Assembly (NCBI GenBank): GCA_029851945.1 | Contig: JARKUZ010000039.1 | Span: forward strand, 1-18,412 | Source: Terrisporobacter sp. | Lineage (GTDB): Bacteria; Bacillota_A; Clostridia; Peptostreptococcales; Peptostreptococcaceae | Length of the DNA: 18,412 nt | Direction of reading: 5' to 3' | Part shown: positions 1-7,516 of the stretch, piece after piece | Layout: the number at the start of each line of letters is the position of its first letter | Position numbering within the stretch: the stretch's first letter is position 1 | Notes under the pieces: model-generated | The model's input: the letters and a program-made list of their open reading frames with translations, nothing else | The model's database searches: none | Told to the model about the DNA's origin: nothing | Made by a program: the position numbers and the translations under genes

Positions 1-752
1 TTGGAATTTTAAAACCAGAAGTTAATGAAACAAATGGATATAGATATTACTACGAAGAAGATTTAGAGAAACTTGGATTAATATTAGAAACTAAATATTT
101 AGGAATACCTCTTTCTGAGATTAAAAAAACTATCGAAAGTGAAAGTCTAACAGAATATAAAAACTTAGTAGTAAGACAGGCAGAATTAATAACAAAGCAA
201 ATAGAAGAATTAAAAATAAAAAAGAAGCATTTACAAGAAGCTAGAGAAACATTAGATAAAGTAATAAATTTTGAAAATGAATATGATTTTAGTAAGCTAA
301 ATATATATGAAGAATCAATGAACCTTTATGAAATTAAGTTCCAAAGAATATTTGATGGAAGTTTTTATAAAGAGTTTTTATTGGAACTGGAAGAAGGTTT
401 GGGGTTTGATGAAGAAGAGTATTATTATATTCATCAAGTATTAAAAAATGGAACTTTAAAAGAAAATGAAAATGAAATTTATATAAAAGAAAATAAAAAT
501 AACAAGGATTTAATTCAAAAGTATATAACTGAAAATAAGTTAGACGTTATAAAAAAATATATAAATAGTAAAGTTATTTCAACTTATTTTTATGGAAATG
601 AAAAAGATATGAATGATTATATAATATCTCTTAATAATTACTTTAATGGTAACCAGTGCGCAAATGCATATATAATGTATGACTTTGCTTTACCAAAACA
701 AAATAATAAAGAAGAATACTTCGTAAAAATAATTTTAGAAATAAAAAGATAG
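1..752 (+). CDS. MerR-family transcriptional regulator, 5' end missing
   Basis: The reading frame is open from the window edge (first full codon at base 3), so the start and first helix lie outside. The first visible residues, GILKPEVNETNGYRYYYEED, are the end of a MerR winged-helix DNA-binding domain with its GYRYY wing. A long charged dimerisation helix follows (ELITKQIEELKIKKKHLQEA), and then about 150 residues of effector-domain sequence I cannot assign to a known ligand class. The gene ends 65 bp before a co-directional MFS pump. The pump promoter has the long spacer that MerR proteins act on, so this protein is probably the ligand-responsive activator of that pump. The family assignment is secure; the inducer is unknown. 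Confidence 0.88.
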   Translation, partial: GILKPEVNETNGYRYYYEEDLEKLGLILETKYLGIPLSEIKKTIESESLTEYKNLVVRQAELITKQIEELKIKKKHLQEARETLDKVINFENEYDFSKLNIYEESMNLYEIKFQRIFDGSFYKEFLLELEEGLGFDEEEYYYIHQVLKNGTLKENENEIYIKENKNNKDLIQKYITENKLDVIKKYINSKVISTYFYGNEKDMNDYIISLNNYFNGNQCANAYIMYDFALPKQNNKEEYFVKIILEIKR

Positions 753-783
753 TTGACTGTAGACTAACTCCACTCTTTATAAT
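753..783 (+). promoter_or_regulatory. MerR-type promoter with 19-bp spacer for the MFS pump
   Basis: TTGACT (753-758) and a perfect TATAAT (778-783) are separated by 19 bp, two more than the sigma-A optimum. Overlong spacers are the hallmark of promoters that MerR-family regulators activate by twisting DNA. The site starts one base after the stop of the MerR gene and lies upstream of the pump. I see only an imperfect dyad in the spacer (TAGT near 750, ACTA near 763). Confidence 0.6.
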
Positions 784-817
784 AAATAAATGAAGAAAGA
801 AGTAGGAGGTCAAAATT

Positions 818-2017
818 TTGAATTTATTAAAAAATAGAGTATTCACAACAATTTTAATAACTGACGTAATACAGCAAGCTGCAATTTGGATAAGAAATAT
901 ATCTGTAATGTTTTTTATTATGGCAGTTACAAATAACGATCCAATGGCAGTTTCATCATTAAATTTTGTAGAAATGGTTCCAATGTTTTTATTTACTTTT
1001 TTAGGAGGTATAATTGCTGATAGATATAACCCTAAGAAATTAATGTTTTTAGGTGATTTTTTTAGTTTTATTTCTTTTGTGATATTAGGGTCTTTAATTA
1101 GTAAGGGATACATTATAGCCATATTTATAACAGTATTAATATCTGCTATAGTTACACAATTTTCATATCCTGCATCACAAAAATATTTTAAAGAATATGT
1201 AGATGAGCAAGATATTGATTCAGCCATAGGTATATCACAATTATTAAGTTCCATATTTCCTATAATAGGTCCATTTTTAGGTTCATATTTTTATTTTACT
1301 TTTGGAATAGGAAAAACATTATTAATAATATCTTTTATGTTTTTAGTATCTTTAGCTCTTATTCTTACACTTCCAAATAAAAAATTTGAAAAAATAGAAA
1401 GTGATGGATTTGTAGAAGATATTAAACTTACTTTTGATTATTTAAACAATAAAAAAATTCTAAAAGTATTTACAAAAATGCTATTCATCCTTTCTTTTGG
1501 TATAGGTATATCTGGAAATCTAGATATATTTTTAGTAACAGAAAGGCTAGGATTAGATGAAAAGTTTTATCAATTTTTCTCAGGCATAGCAGGTATAGGA
1601 GTCATAGTTGGTGGAGGGTTATATATTGTATTATCTAAGCATTTGAAAAATATGAAGATAGTATATTCTTTAATAGGAATTTTTGCAATAACAGTATTTA
1701 TAGAAGGATATTCAACAATACCAGTTCTTACAATTATTTTACAGTTTATAGATAATGTTATTGGAGGGTTATTAAGTGGATATGTGATGACACTTATGAC
1801 TAAGATAACAGACCAAAAGTATTTAGGTAAGGTAAACGGACTTACATCTACACTCATGTACTTTGGATTAATGGTATCTTTTATCCTATCAGGCATAATA
1901 GTTAAATATTCATCTATAGTAGTAGCTTTTTCAGTAGCTAGTTTAACATTTGTCGTATGTTTTATTATGATTTATATAGAGAGTAAGAGAGGATTGCTTG
2001 ACGAAGTTAATAATTAA
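818..2017 (+). CDS. MFS drug/metabolite efflux transporter
   Basis: This 399-residue protein has about 12 hydrophobic segments, the usual MFS size. It carries the loop 2-3 signature GGIIADRYNPKKLM (residues about 63-76), typical of proton-driven MFS exporters related to the macrolide/enterobactin exporter group. Translation begins at TTG (818) seven bases after a strong AGGAGGT (804-810); no ATG fits that site. It is preceded by a MerR regulator and a MerR-style promoter and followed by a hairpin terminator, so it is likely a single inducible transcript (it may also receive read-through from the regulator). The substrate cannot be deduced. Confidence 0.9.
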   Translation: MNLLKNRVFTTILITDVIQQAAIWIRNISVMFFIMAVTNNDPMAVSSLNFVEMVPMFLFTFLGGIIADRYNPKKLMFLGDFFSFISFVILGSLISKGYIIAIFITVLISAIVTQFSYPASQKYFKEYVDEQDIDSAIGISQLLSSIFPIIGPFLGSYFYFTFGIGKTLLIISFMFLVSLALILTLPNKKFEKIESDGFVEDIKLTFDYLNNKKILKVFTKMLFILSFGIGISGNLDIFLVTERLGLDEKFYQFFSGIAGIGVIVGGGLYIVLSKHLKNMKIVYSLIGIFAITVFIEGYSTIPVLTIILQFIDNVIGGLLSGYVMTLMTKITDQKYLGKVNGLTSTLMYFGLMVSFILSGIIVKYSSIVVAFSVASLTFVVCFIMIYIESKRGLLDEVNN

Positions 2018-2023
2018 TATATG

Positions 2024-2067
2024 AAAAATTTATATCATATAACTATAAATATGATATAAATTTTTTT
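2024..2067 (+). terminator. Rho-independent terminator after the MFS gene
   Basis: AAAAATTTATATCATAT (2024-2040) pairs with ATGATATAAATTTTTTT (2051-2067) over a short AT loop and ends in a T run. It lies 7 bp after the MFS stop. Confidence 0.75.
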
Positions 2068-2143
2068 ATTATATACTAAGGCTTTACACCTATATACATA
2101 TGAACTATACTTAAATCAAAATAAAATTTAATGAGGTGAATAT

Positions 2144-2374
2144 ATGAAGTTAGACTTAGATAATATGCTTTACATATTAATCTATATGACTTTTTTACTA
2201 TCAGTTATAGGTTGTCTAGCTTACTTTTATAAGAAAAGAATATCTCATCAGATTGAATTTATTTTAATAAAAAATATATTTCTAAATAGGTATAAATACT
2301 CTGAAAAACTAGAACCAAAGCAGTATTTTAGTTTCTTTAAGTATGATATTTGGAGGTACTGTAGCTTATTTTAA
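2144..2374 (+). CDS. Small membrane protein, probably frameshifted near its 3' end
   Basis: This 76-residue ORF has a good ribosome-binding site (GAGGTGAA, 4 bp from the ATG). A clear membrane helix (residues about 8-29) is followed by a basic stretch (YKKR), which predicts the N-terminus outside or a helix with a cytosolic tail. The last 15 residues in this frame are polar and aromatic. The +1 frame over the same bases (2325-2378) reads [17 protein letters not shown] and stops at TGA 2376-2378, which looks like a second membrane helix. A one-base indel around 2324-2340 would restore a two-helix protein of similar length. It lies 57 bp upstream of a YidC paralogue in the same direction, so the two are probably co-transcribed. 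I do not recognise the family. Confidence 0.55.
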   Translation: MKLDLDNMLYILIYMTFLLSVIGCLAYFYKKRISHQIEFILIKNIFLNRYKYSEKLEPKQYFSFFKYDIWRYCSLF

Positions 2375-2431
2375 TTGAAATGAAATATTTTAAAGACTAA
2401 TAATTAAATTAATATTAAAGGAGAAAATAAA

Positions 2432-3076
2432 ATGAATTTCATTTCAAGTATGTTACAAGATTTATTAAATATATTATTCAGTTTTACCGGAGATCTAGGT
2501 GTTGCAATAGTTGTTATGACTTTGATAGTAAAATTAATACTAATGCCCCTATCTTTAAAACAAAAGTTTGCTATGAAAAGACAACAAGATTTAGTAGAAA
2601 AAGTCAATCAAGTTAAAGAAAAGTATAAACATAATACAAAGGAAATGGAAAAGAGGTTGCAGGAATACTCATCTGAGACTATGAAAAGTATGATGGGATG
2701 TTCAACAATTTTGATACAAATGCCTATTCTTTGTTCATTATATAATATTTTCTTAAACATGACTAATAGTTCTGCAAGTGTATTAATACCTTGGATTAGT
2801 AGTCTAAATATGTGGGATAATTTATTTATAATACCTTGTATATATACATTAACTATGTTAGCTCCAAATTTTATAAGTATGATTCCATACTTTAAAACAA
2901 CTTCAAAAACTGTGATTAATAAGCAAATATTGATTTCTACTGTTATAATGGGATTTTTGTTAACAGCTAGAACCCCAGTAGCTATAGGATTGTACTTTAT
3001 AACAAGTAGTATATATTCTTTAATAGAAGATATATGTTTCAGGGTATATGTTAAAAAGAATTTAGTTGAAGATTAA
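2432..3076 (+). CDS. YidC/Oxa1-family membrane protein insertase, short paralogue
   Basis: YidC/Oxa1 proteins insert membrane proteins, alone or with Sec. The 214 residues show the expected order: a first core helix (DLGVAIVVMTLIVKLILMPL, residues 21-40), a charged cytosolic coiled-coil hairpin (about 41-85: QQDLVEKVNQVKEKY, EMEKRLQEYSSETMKSM), the ILIQMPILCSLY helix, then three more hydrophobic segments. It has no obvious lipoprotein signal and is shorter than the usual 240-260 residues of Gram-positive YidC, so it is likely a secondary copy. The conserved groove arginine after core-helix residues TLIV is a lysine here (K34), which keeps the positive charge. A strong RBS (AAAGGAGA, 2418-2425) precedes the ATG. 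It is probably paired with the small membrane protein upstream and ends in a strong terminator. Confidence 0.85.
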   Translation: MNFISSMLQDLLNILFSFTGDLGVAIVVMTLIVKLILMPLSLKQKFAMKRQQDLVEKVNQVKEKYKHNTKEMEKRLQEYSSETMKSMMGCSTILIQMPILCSLYNIFLNMTNSSASVLIPWISSLNMWDNLFIIPCIYTLTMLAPNFISMIPYFKTTSKTVINKQILISTVIMGFLLTARTPVAIGLYFITSSIYSLIEDICFRVYVKKNLVED

Positions 3077-3088
3077 TATATAAGAGGA

Positions 3089-3120
3089 CCTGCCTTAATT
3101 TAATAAGGCAGGCTTTTTTT
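3089..3120 (+). terminator. Strong Rho-independent terminator after the YidC paralogue
   Basis: CCTGCCTTA (3089-3097) and TAAGGCAGG (3104-3112) form a perfect GC-containing stem over a 6-nt loop, followed by CTTTTTTT. Confidence 0.92.
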
Positions 3121-3520
3121 ATTGCAAGGAAATTTTTATTTATATGATTTGTAGATAAATATAATCTTCAACAGAAATATTATTTAAAATATGACATACA
3201 GTTGTCTTATTAAAGCGTTAATATAATATTGTATAAACAGGCTAGTAATAAAAGATACTTGTGATGATAAGTTGAATAATTTACTACAAACATTTGGGAT
3301 GAGTAGTATTAATAAAACTGAAATATTAGAGAAACAATTATTATGTGAAATGTCTGATATAATAAAAGAAATATACAAATAGGAAACTTGATGTATTAAC
3401 CAAATTACAACAGATAGTTATATACTAAATAAATTATATTATAGTTCAATAAAATAACTATATTACAACTGAACAATATAATTTTATATAATAAAATATA
3501 ATAATTAATTAAGGAGCAAT
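3121..3520. other. Gene-poor interval with a short remnant and AT-rich promoter DNA
   Basis: After the terminator this interval holds one short open stretch without a convincing start (3227-3382, listed separately). Very AT-rich sequence follows up to the WYL regulator. Inverted pieces TATAGTT (from about 3440) and AACTATA (from about 3456) sit about 65-80 bp before that gene and could be an operator, but the base composition makes this weak. I see no RNA gene here. Confidence 0.4.
3227..3382 (+). pseudogene. C-terminal gene remnant, family not recognised
   Basis: A frame open from a TAA at 3224-3226 to TAG at 3380-3382 encodes about 51 residues including DDKLNNLLQTFGMSSINK and EKQLLCEMSDIIKEIYK. 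It is helical, charged and protein-like, but has no start codon with an RBS. It looks like the surviving C-terminus of a decayed gene, possibly a small regulator. A chance ORF cannot be excluded. Confidence 0.3.
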
Positions 3521-4435
3521 ATGAAAATTAATAGATTAACGGAAATCATATTAATACTTTTAAATAAAAAAAATATAACAGCAAAAGAACTAGCTGATAA
3601 ATTTAAAGTATCTATAAGAACTATATATAGAGATATAGAAACTCTATCATCATCAGGAGTTCCTGTATATATGAATAAAGGAAAAGGAGGAGGAATATTT
3701 TTATTAGAAGATTTTTCAATAAATAAAGCTATATTATCGGAAAATGACAAACATAGCTTGACTTTAGCATTAAAAGCATTATCTTCAATTCAATATCCAG
3801 AAGTTAACTCAATAATCAATAAAGTAGGATTTATAAAAAATAAAAATAATGAAGAAGAATGGATCGATATAGATTTATCAAGATGGGGTAGCAAACTTAA
3901 AAAAGATGATAAATTTACAAAGGTAAAAGATGCCATATTAAATAATCAATTAATAGAATTTACCTACGTAAATAGTTTAGCAAACAAATCTATTCGAAAA
4001 GTAGAGCCTAACAAACTTATTTATAAAGGCCAAAGCTGGTATTTATATGGTTATTGCAGATTAAAAAAAGATTTTAGACTTTTTAAGATAAGTAGAATAA
4101 AGGATTTAATTTTAAAAGAAGAAGTATTTGAAAAAAGAAGTATTGATTCTATAGAGTCAAATATGATGGAACAGAATGTAGAAAACATAGTTAAATTAAA
4201 ATTGAAAGTAAAAAGAGAAGCTTTATACAGATTATTTGATGACTTTGATGAAGAATCAATAATTGATAATAATGATGGAACATATGAAGTGAATATAGAA
4301 TTTCCAGAAAATGATTGGTTATATGGATATATTCTTTCTTTTGGACCTTATGTGGAAGTAGTAGAGCCTACACATATAAGAAATATTGTATTACAAAGAA
4401 TGAAAGAAACTATAAAAATTTATAGTAAAATTTAA
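3521..4435 (+). CDS. YafY-type HTH/WYL-domain transcriptional regulator
   Basis: The 304 residues fit the family length. Residues 1-55 form an HTH_11 domain (NITAKELADKFKVSIRTIYR is the helix-turn-helix), followed by the glycine-rich turn KGKGGGIFLL. The WYL ligand-sensing domain covers about residues 140-215 with W173-Y174-L175 in SWYLYGYC, then a C-terminal beta-alpha extension. WYL domains sense small ligands or nucleic acids and control stress and defence genes. ATG 3521 follows AAGGAGCAAT. A GyrI-like protein and a YoaP-type acetyltransferase lie downstream on the same strand, so it probably regulates them, but no operator can be proven by eye. Confidence 0.9.
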   Translation: MKINRLTEIILILLNKKNITAKELADKFKVSIRTIYRDIETLSSSGVPVYMNKGKGGGIFLLEDFSINKAILSENDKHSLTLALKALSSIQYPEVNSIINKVGFIKNKNNEEEWIDIDLSRWGSKLKKDDKFTKVKDAILNNQLIEFTYVNSLANKSIRKVEPNKLIYKGQSWYLYGYCRLKKDFRLFKISRIKDLILKEEVFEKRSIDSIESNMMEQNVENIVKLKLKVKREALYRLFDDFDEESIIDNNDGTYEVNIEFPENDWLYGYILSFGPYVEVVEPTHIRNIVLQRMKETIKIYSKI

Positions 4436-4536
4436 CTAATATATGTAATTAAGTGTTATAGATAAAAAATAATTAGTAAGTCATAACAAATATGAGAGAG
4501 TAGATTTATATGCACTTGGAAAATAGGAGAGAAATA

Positions 4537-5160
4537 ATGAAACATGAATGGAGAAAAAAAGAAAAAAATTACTATCTACCAAAAACTAAACCAGAAATAG
4601 TAAATATTGAAAAATTTAAATTTATACAATTAAAAGGAACAGGAAATCCAAATAGCGAAGAATTTTCTGAAAGAGTAGGAGTATTATATTCCTTATCTTA
4701 TACCATAAAAATGATGCCTAAAAAGGGGATAAACCCAAATGAATATTTTGATTATGTGGTATATCCTTTAGAAGGAATTTGGGATTTAGATGAAGAAGGA
4801 AGAAAAAAAGAGGAGTTTGATAAAAATAATTTAGTTTATAACATAATGATTAGGCAGCCAGATTTTGTTACAGAAGAAATTTTTAAACTAGCTTTAGAGA
4901 GTGTAAAAGAAAAGAAGCCAAATAAGCTATTGGATGAAGTTGTGTTTGGTGAAATAGAAGAAGGTATGTGTGTTCAAATGATGCATATCGGATCATTTGA
5001 TAATGAATATAAAACCTTTGAATCTATGAAAGAATTTTGTAAAGATAATAATTTATTAATAAGAAATATGGCCCATAGAGAAATTTATATATCAGATTTT
5101 AGGAAGACATCTAAGGAGAAGCTAAAAACAGTTTTAAGATATAGGGTGAAAACTGAGTAA
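4537..5160 (+). CDS. GyrI-like small-molecule-binding protein
   Basis: This 207-residue protein belongs to the GyrI-like/SOUL-type ligand-binding superfamily. Recognisable stretches are the N-terminal KFKFIQLKGTGNPNSEEF, the central FDYVVYPLEGIWDL, and the C-terminal MCVQMMHIGSFDNEYKTFE, which carries the HxGx(F/Y) loop lining the ligand cavity. Such proteins bind hydrophobic or cationic compounds, and some hydrolyse cyclopropanoid toxins. I chose ATG 4537 because AGGAGA (4525-4530) stands 6 bp before it; an in-frame ATG at 4510 has no good RBS. It lies between the WYL regulator and the acetyltransferase (14-bp gap downstream), which suggests one stress or detoxification operon. The ligand is unknown. 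Confidence 0.83.
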   Translation: MKHEWRKKEKNYYLPKTKPEIVNIEKFKFIQLKGTGNPNSEEFSERVGVLYSLSYTIKMMPKKGINPNEYFDYVVYPLEGIWDLDEEGRKKEEFDKNNLVYNIMIRQPDFVTEEIFKLALESVKEKKPNKLLDEVVFGEIEEGMCVQMMHIGSFDNEYKTFESMKEFCKDNNLLIRNMAHREIYISDFRKTSKEKLKTVLRYRVKTE

Positions 5161-5174
5161 AGGAGAAATTTATT

Positions 5175-5954
5175 ATGAAAATAATAGATGTTAATTTAGA
5201 AAATCTAGACGAAGAACATATATGTTGTTCTATTTCTGATAAAAAGGGTGAGTGTCAGGTATCTTCGAAAAAAGCATGGATGAGAGATAGATTTGAAGAT
5301 GGACTAGTGTTTAAGAAAGGTGATGTAAGAGGGAAAGTTTTTATAGAATACATTCCAGCAGAAAATGCTTGGTGTCCTATTGATGCAGAGGGATATATGT
5401 TTATTAACTGTCATTGGGTTTCGGGAAAATATAAAAATCAAGGAATAGGAAGTCAATTATTAGAAGAATGTATAAGAGATAGCAAGGTAAAAGGTAAAAA
5501 GGGATTAGTTGTACTAAGCTCAAATAAAAAGAAACCATATTTATCAGATCCAAAGTATTTAAAAAATAAAGGTTTCATTGTAGCTGATACTGCAAAGCCT
5601 TATTTTGAGTTATTATATCTACCTTTTGAAGAAAATATGAGCATACCAAAGTTTAAAGATATAGTAAAAGAAAATAATGAAAATAACATTGAACAAAATA
5701 ATATTAATGAGCCTGGGTTTGTATTATATTACTCAAATCAATGCCCATTTACCTCTAAATATGTTTCTATAATAACTGATTATGCAAAAGAAAAAGACTT
5801 AGATTTTAGATTAGTTAAATATGAAAACAAAGAACAGGCACAAAATTCAATCACACCATTTACTACATACAGTTTATATCATAATAATCAATTTATAACA
5901 CATGAAATATTAAATCTTGATAAGTTTAGAGGGATATTGAAAAGTACAATATAA
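5175..5954 (+). CDS. GNAT N-acetyltransferase with C-terminal YoaP domain
   Basis: This is a 259-residue two-domain protein. Residues 1-150 are a GNAT fold with the acetyl-CoA pyrophosphate loop KNQGIGSQLL (87-96) after strand MFINCHWV. An Asn-rich linker follows (about 164-179). Residues 183-252 match the YoaP-like domain, a thioredoxin-like unit with C190-P-F-T193 after strand FVLYYSNQ. B. subtilis YoaP has the same layout, but its physiological substrate is not known to me. The start ATG 5175 follows AAAGGAGAA, 14 bp after the GyrI-like gene. The Cys could be redox-active or bind a thiol-containing substrate; this is inference. Confidence 0.85.
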   Translation: MKIIDVNLENLDEEHICCSISDKKGECQVSSKKAWMRDRFEDGLVFKKGDVRGKVFIEYIPAENAWCPIDAEGYMFINCHWVSGKYKNQGIGSQLLEECIRDSKVKGKKGLVVLSSNKKKPYLSDPKYLKNKGFIVADTAKPYFELLYLPFEENMSIPKFKDIVKENNENNIEQNNINEPGFVLYYSNQCPFTSKYVSIITDYAKEKDLDFRLVKYENKEQAQNSITPFTTYSLYHNNQFITHEILNLDKFRGILKSTI

Positions 5955-5986
5955 TAAAAAACGAAATGTGAAAATTTAACATATAT

Positions 5987-6208
5987 GTGAGAAATGCTAT
6001 AAAAGAGCTCGAAGAAGCTGAAATGGCAGAAGTTTCTAAAAGACAGGCTAAAAAATATATTTATAAGAATATGAACGATTCTAATACTAGAATAAGATAT
6101 ATCAATTATAGTTTTAGTGTTGATTAAGCAAGATACGAAGTTGTTAGAAACATGAAGTGTTTCGTAGATATGTTGCTCAAGGGAATAGTATTTTATAGTT
6201 CAAATTGA
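5987..6208 (+). pseudogene. Decayed gene fragment with an internal stop
   Basis: From GTG 5987 a frame reads 46 residues (NAIKELEEAEMAEVSKRQAK, then NMNDSNTRIRYINYSFSVD), stops at TAA 6125-6127, and continues open in the same frame to TGA 6206-6208 (ARYEVVRNMKCFVDMLLKG). Both halves look protein-like and are joined in frame, and there is no RBS. This suggests a relic of a larger gene with a nonsense mutation and a lost 5' end. I do not recognise the family. The rest of 5955-6343 holds only the terminator. Confidence 0.35.
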
Positions 6209-6215
6209 AATATAA

Positions 6216-6275
6216 AAAACTTACTATATTGCTAATTATTATTAAATAAATAATTAAACAATATGGTAAGTTTTA
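6216..6275. terminator. Long bidirectional terminator hairpin
   Basis: AAAACTTAC (6216-6224) pairs with GTAAGTTTT (6267-6275). The stem continues through TATATTG/CAATATG and TAATTATT/AATAATTA with one G-T mismatch position. A/T runs on both sides let it work on either strand: plus-strand reading from the acetyltransferase side and minus-strand reading from the SDR gene. Confidence 0.7.
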
Positions 6276-6343
6276 ATTTTATATATTAAATTATAAATTT
6301 TTATAAGCTAAATTATACATTGCTAAGTATGATTAAAAAAATA

Positions 6344-7150
6344 TTAACTTTCTTCAACAACTTTACGTCCTACAAAGTCTGCATATTGAGGAGTTCCAAG
6401 ATGATATCCCCCAGAAACTTCTAAAATTGAACCAGTTATATAAGATGAATTTTCGCTAGCAAAGAATAAAACTGCATTTGCTATATCTTCAGGATTACCC
6501 ATTCTATTTAATGGAACATGAGATAAAAAAGATTTTTGGAATTCTTTAGGCATATTTGATGCAACAGCATCAGTAGCAATCATTCCTGGCAACACTGCAT
6601 TACATCTTACTTTGTTCTTTGCATATTGCATAGCTATTTGTTGAGTTATATTGTTAACTCCTGATTTTGAAACGCCATATCCTATTCTAGAGATATCTGG
6701 AACACTACCTCCGATTGAAGATATATTAACTATACTTCCTCCACCATTTTCTATCATATGAGGAACAACTAATTTGGAGATTCTATAAACACTTCCTACA
6801 TTATGTTCGAATAATTCAAAGAACGACTCTTCACTTCCATTTACTAAATCTAAATCGGTTTCTGGTCTTCCAGTTCCAAAATTATTAACTAATATATCAA
6901 TTCTACCTTCTTTTTCAATAACTGTATCAACCATTTCTTTATAGCTATCTATATTATAAGCATCAAAGAAGACTGTTTTCATAACTAAACCTTCTTTTGC
7001 ATACTTATCACAGATTTCTTGAGTTACTTCTAATCTTCTAACTCCCATATATACGATAGCTCCATTTTCAGCTAACTTTATAGCAGTTGCTAAACCAATA
7101 CCTCTAGTTGCAGAAGTAACTAAAGCTATTTTTTTATCTAAAATTTTCAT
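6344..7150 (-). CDS. Short-chain dehydrogenase, probable 7alpha-hydroxysteroid dehydrogenase
   Basis: This classical SDR has 268 residues. It has the nucleotide loop TSATRGIG (12-19), R16 and R38 positioned to hold the NADP phosphate, NNFG (89-92), N117, catalytic S145, Y158 and K162 (YGVSK), and RCNAVLPGMI. From memory it closely resembles the clostridial (C. absonum / C. sordellii type) NADP-dependent 7alpha-HSDHs, including VPDISRIGYGVSKS, LSHVPLNRMGNPEDIANAV and the unusual ending LGTPQYADF. Those enzymes reversibly oxidise the 7alpha-OH of bile acids. The TSxTRGIG loop in place of TGxxxGIG is also shared with them. It stands alone between two terminators with a strong RBS (GGAGG). Another sterol or ketone substrate remains possible. 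Confidence 0.72.
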   Translation of the reverse strand: MKILDKKIALVTSATRGIGLATAIKLAENGAIVYMGVRRLEVTQEICDKYAKEGLVMKTVFFDAYNIDSYKEMVDTVIEKEGRIDILVNNFGTGRPETDLDLVNGSEESFFELFEHNVGSVYRISKLVVPHMIENGGGSIVNISSIGGSVPDISRIGYGVSKSGVNNITQQIAMQYAKNKVRCNAVLPGMIATDAVASNMPKEFQKSFLSHVPLNRMGNPEDIANAVLFFASENSSYITGSILEVSGGYHLGTPQYADFVGRKVVEES

Positions 7151-7221
7151 GTCAATCCTCCTATTGATTAAGATATATAGTAAAAATTACTAATATAAAA
7201 AATTTACTCTATTAATTTATT

Positions 7222-7250
7222 AATTTATATTTTTTATAGAAATTTGTCAA
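7222..7250 (-). promoter_or_regulatory. Possible sigma-A promoter of the SDR gene
   Basis: On the minus strand TTGACA (7250-7245) is followed after 17 bp by TAAATT (7227-7222), about 70 bp before the start codon. The -35 is perfect and the -10 poor. An inverted repeat GAAATTTG (7239-7246) / CAAATTTC (7275-7282) overlaps the -35 and could be an operator. Confidence 0.4.
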
Positions 7251-7382
7251 TTATATTTTATAATACACATAAGTCAAATTTCTTAAACAATATATATAAA
7301 TAATAATTATTTTAAAAATATAAATAAATATATATTAAGACGTGAAATTTTATATTTCTAAAAGGTTTTTATTACTACAACA

Positions 7383-7430
7383 AAAAAGGTTGTAGTTAAG
7401 TTTAATATAAAACCTATCTACAGCCTTTTT
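7383..7430 (-). terminator. Terminator of cotL, with competing alternative pairings
   Basis: AAAAAGGTTGTAG (7383-7395) pairs with CTACAGCCTTTTT (7418-7430) with one wobble. Read on the minus strand it ends in a T run after the cotL stop. The left arm can also pair with CTACAAC (7375-7381), and AGGTTTT (7363-7369) with AAAACCT (7409-7415), giving an alternative fold. Between 7431 and 7516 I see no gene. Confidence 0.7.
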
Positions 7431-7516
7431 ATTATGCAAAATAAATTTTGAGAAATAGATAAATTTACTGGCTATATGAAGCATATGAAGATGACATGAA
7501 CCAGATGAATCAAATC

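Noticed and set aside
643..1254. Minus-strand open frame overlapping the MerR and MFS genes
   Set aside because: It spans two well-supported genes and their promoter, with no RBS or recognisable domain.
7431..7516. Short peptide-like stretch (YEAYEDDMNQMNQ) on the plus strand
   Set aside because: It is only about 20 codons after a stop, without a start or RBS, so it is not supportable as a gene or remnant.
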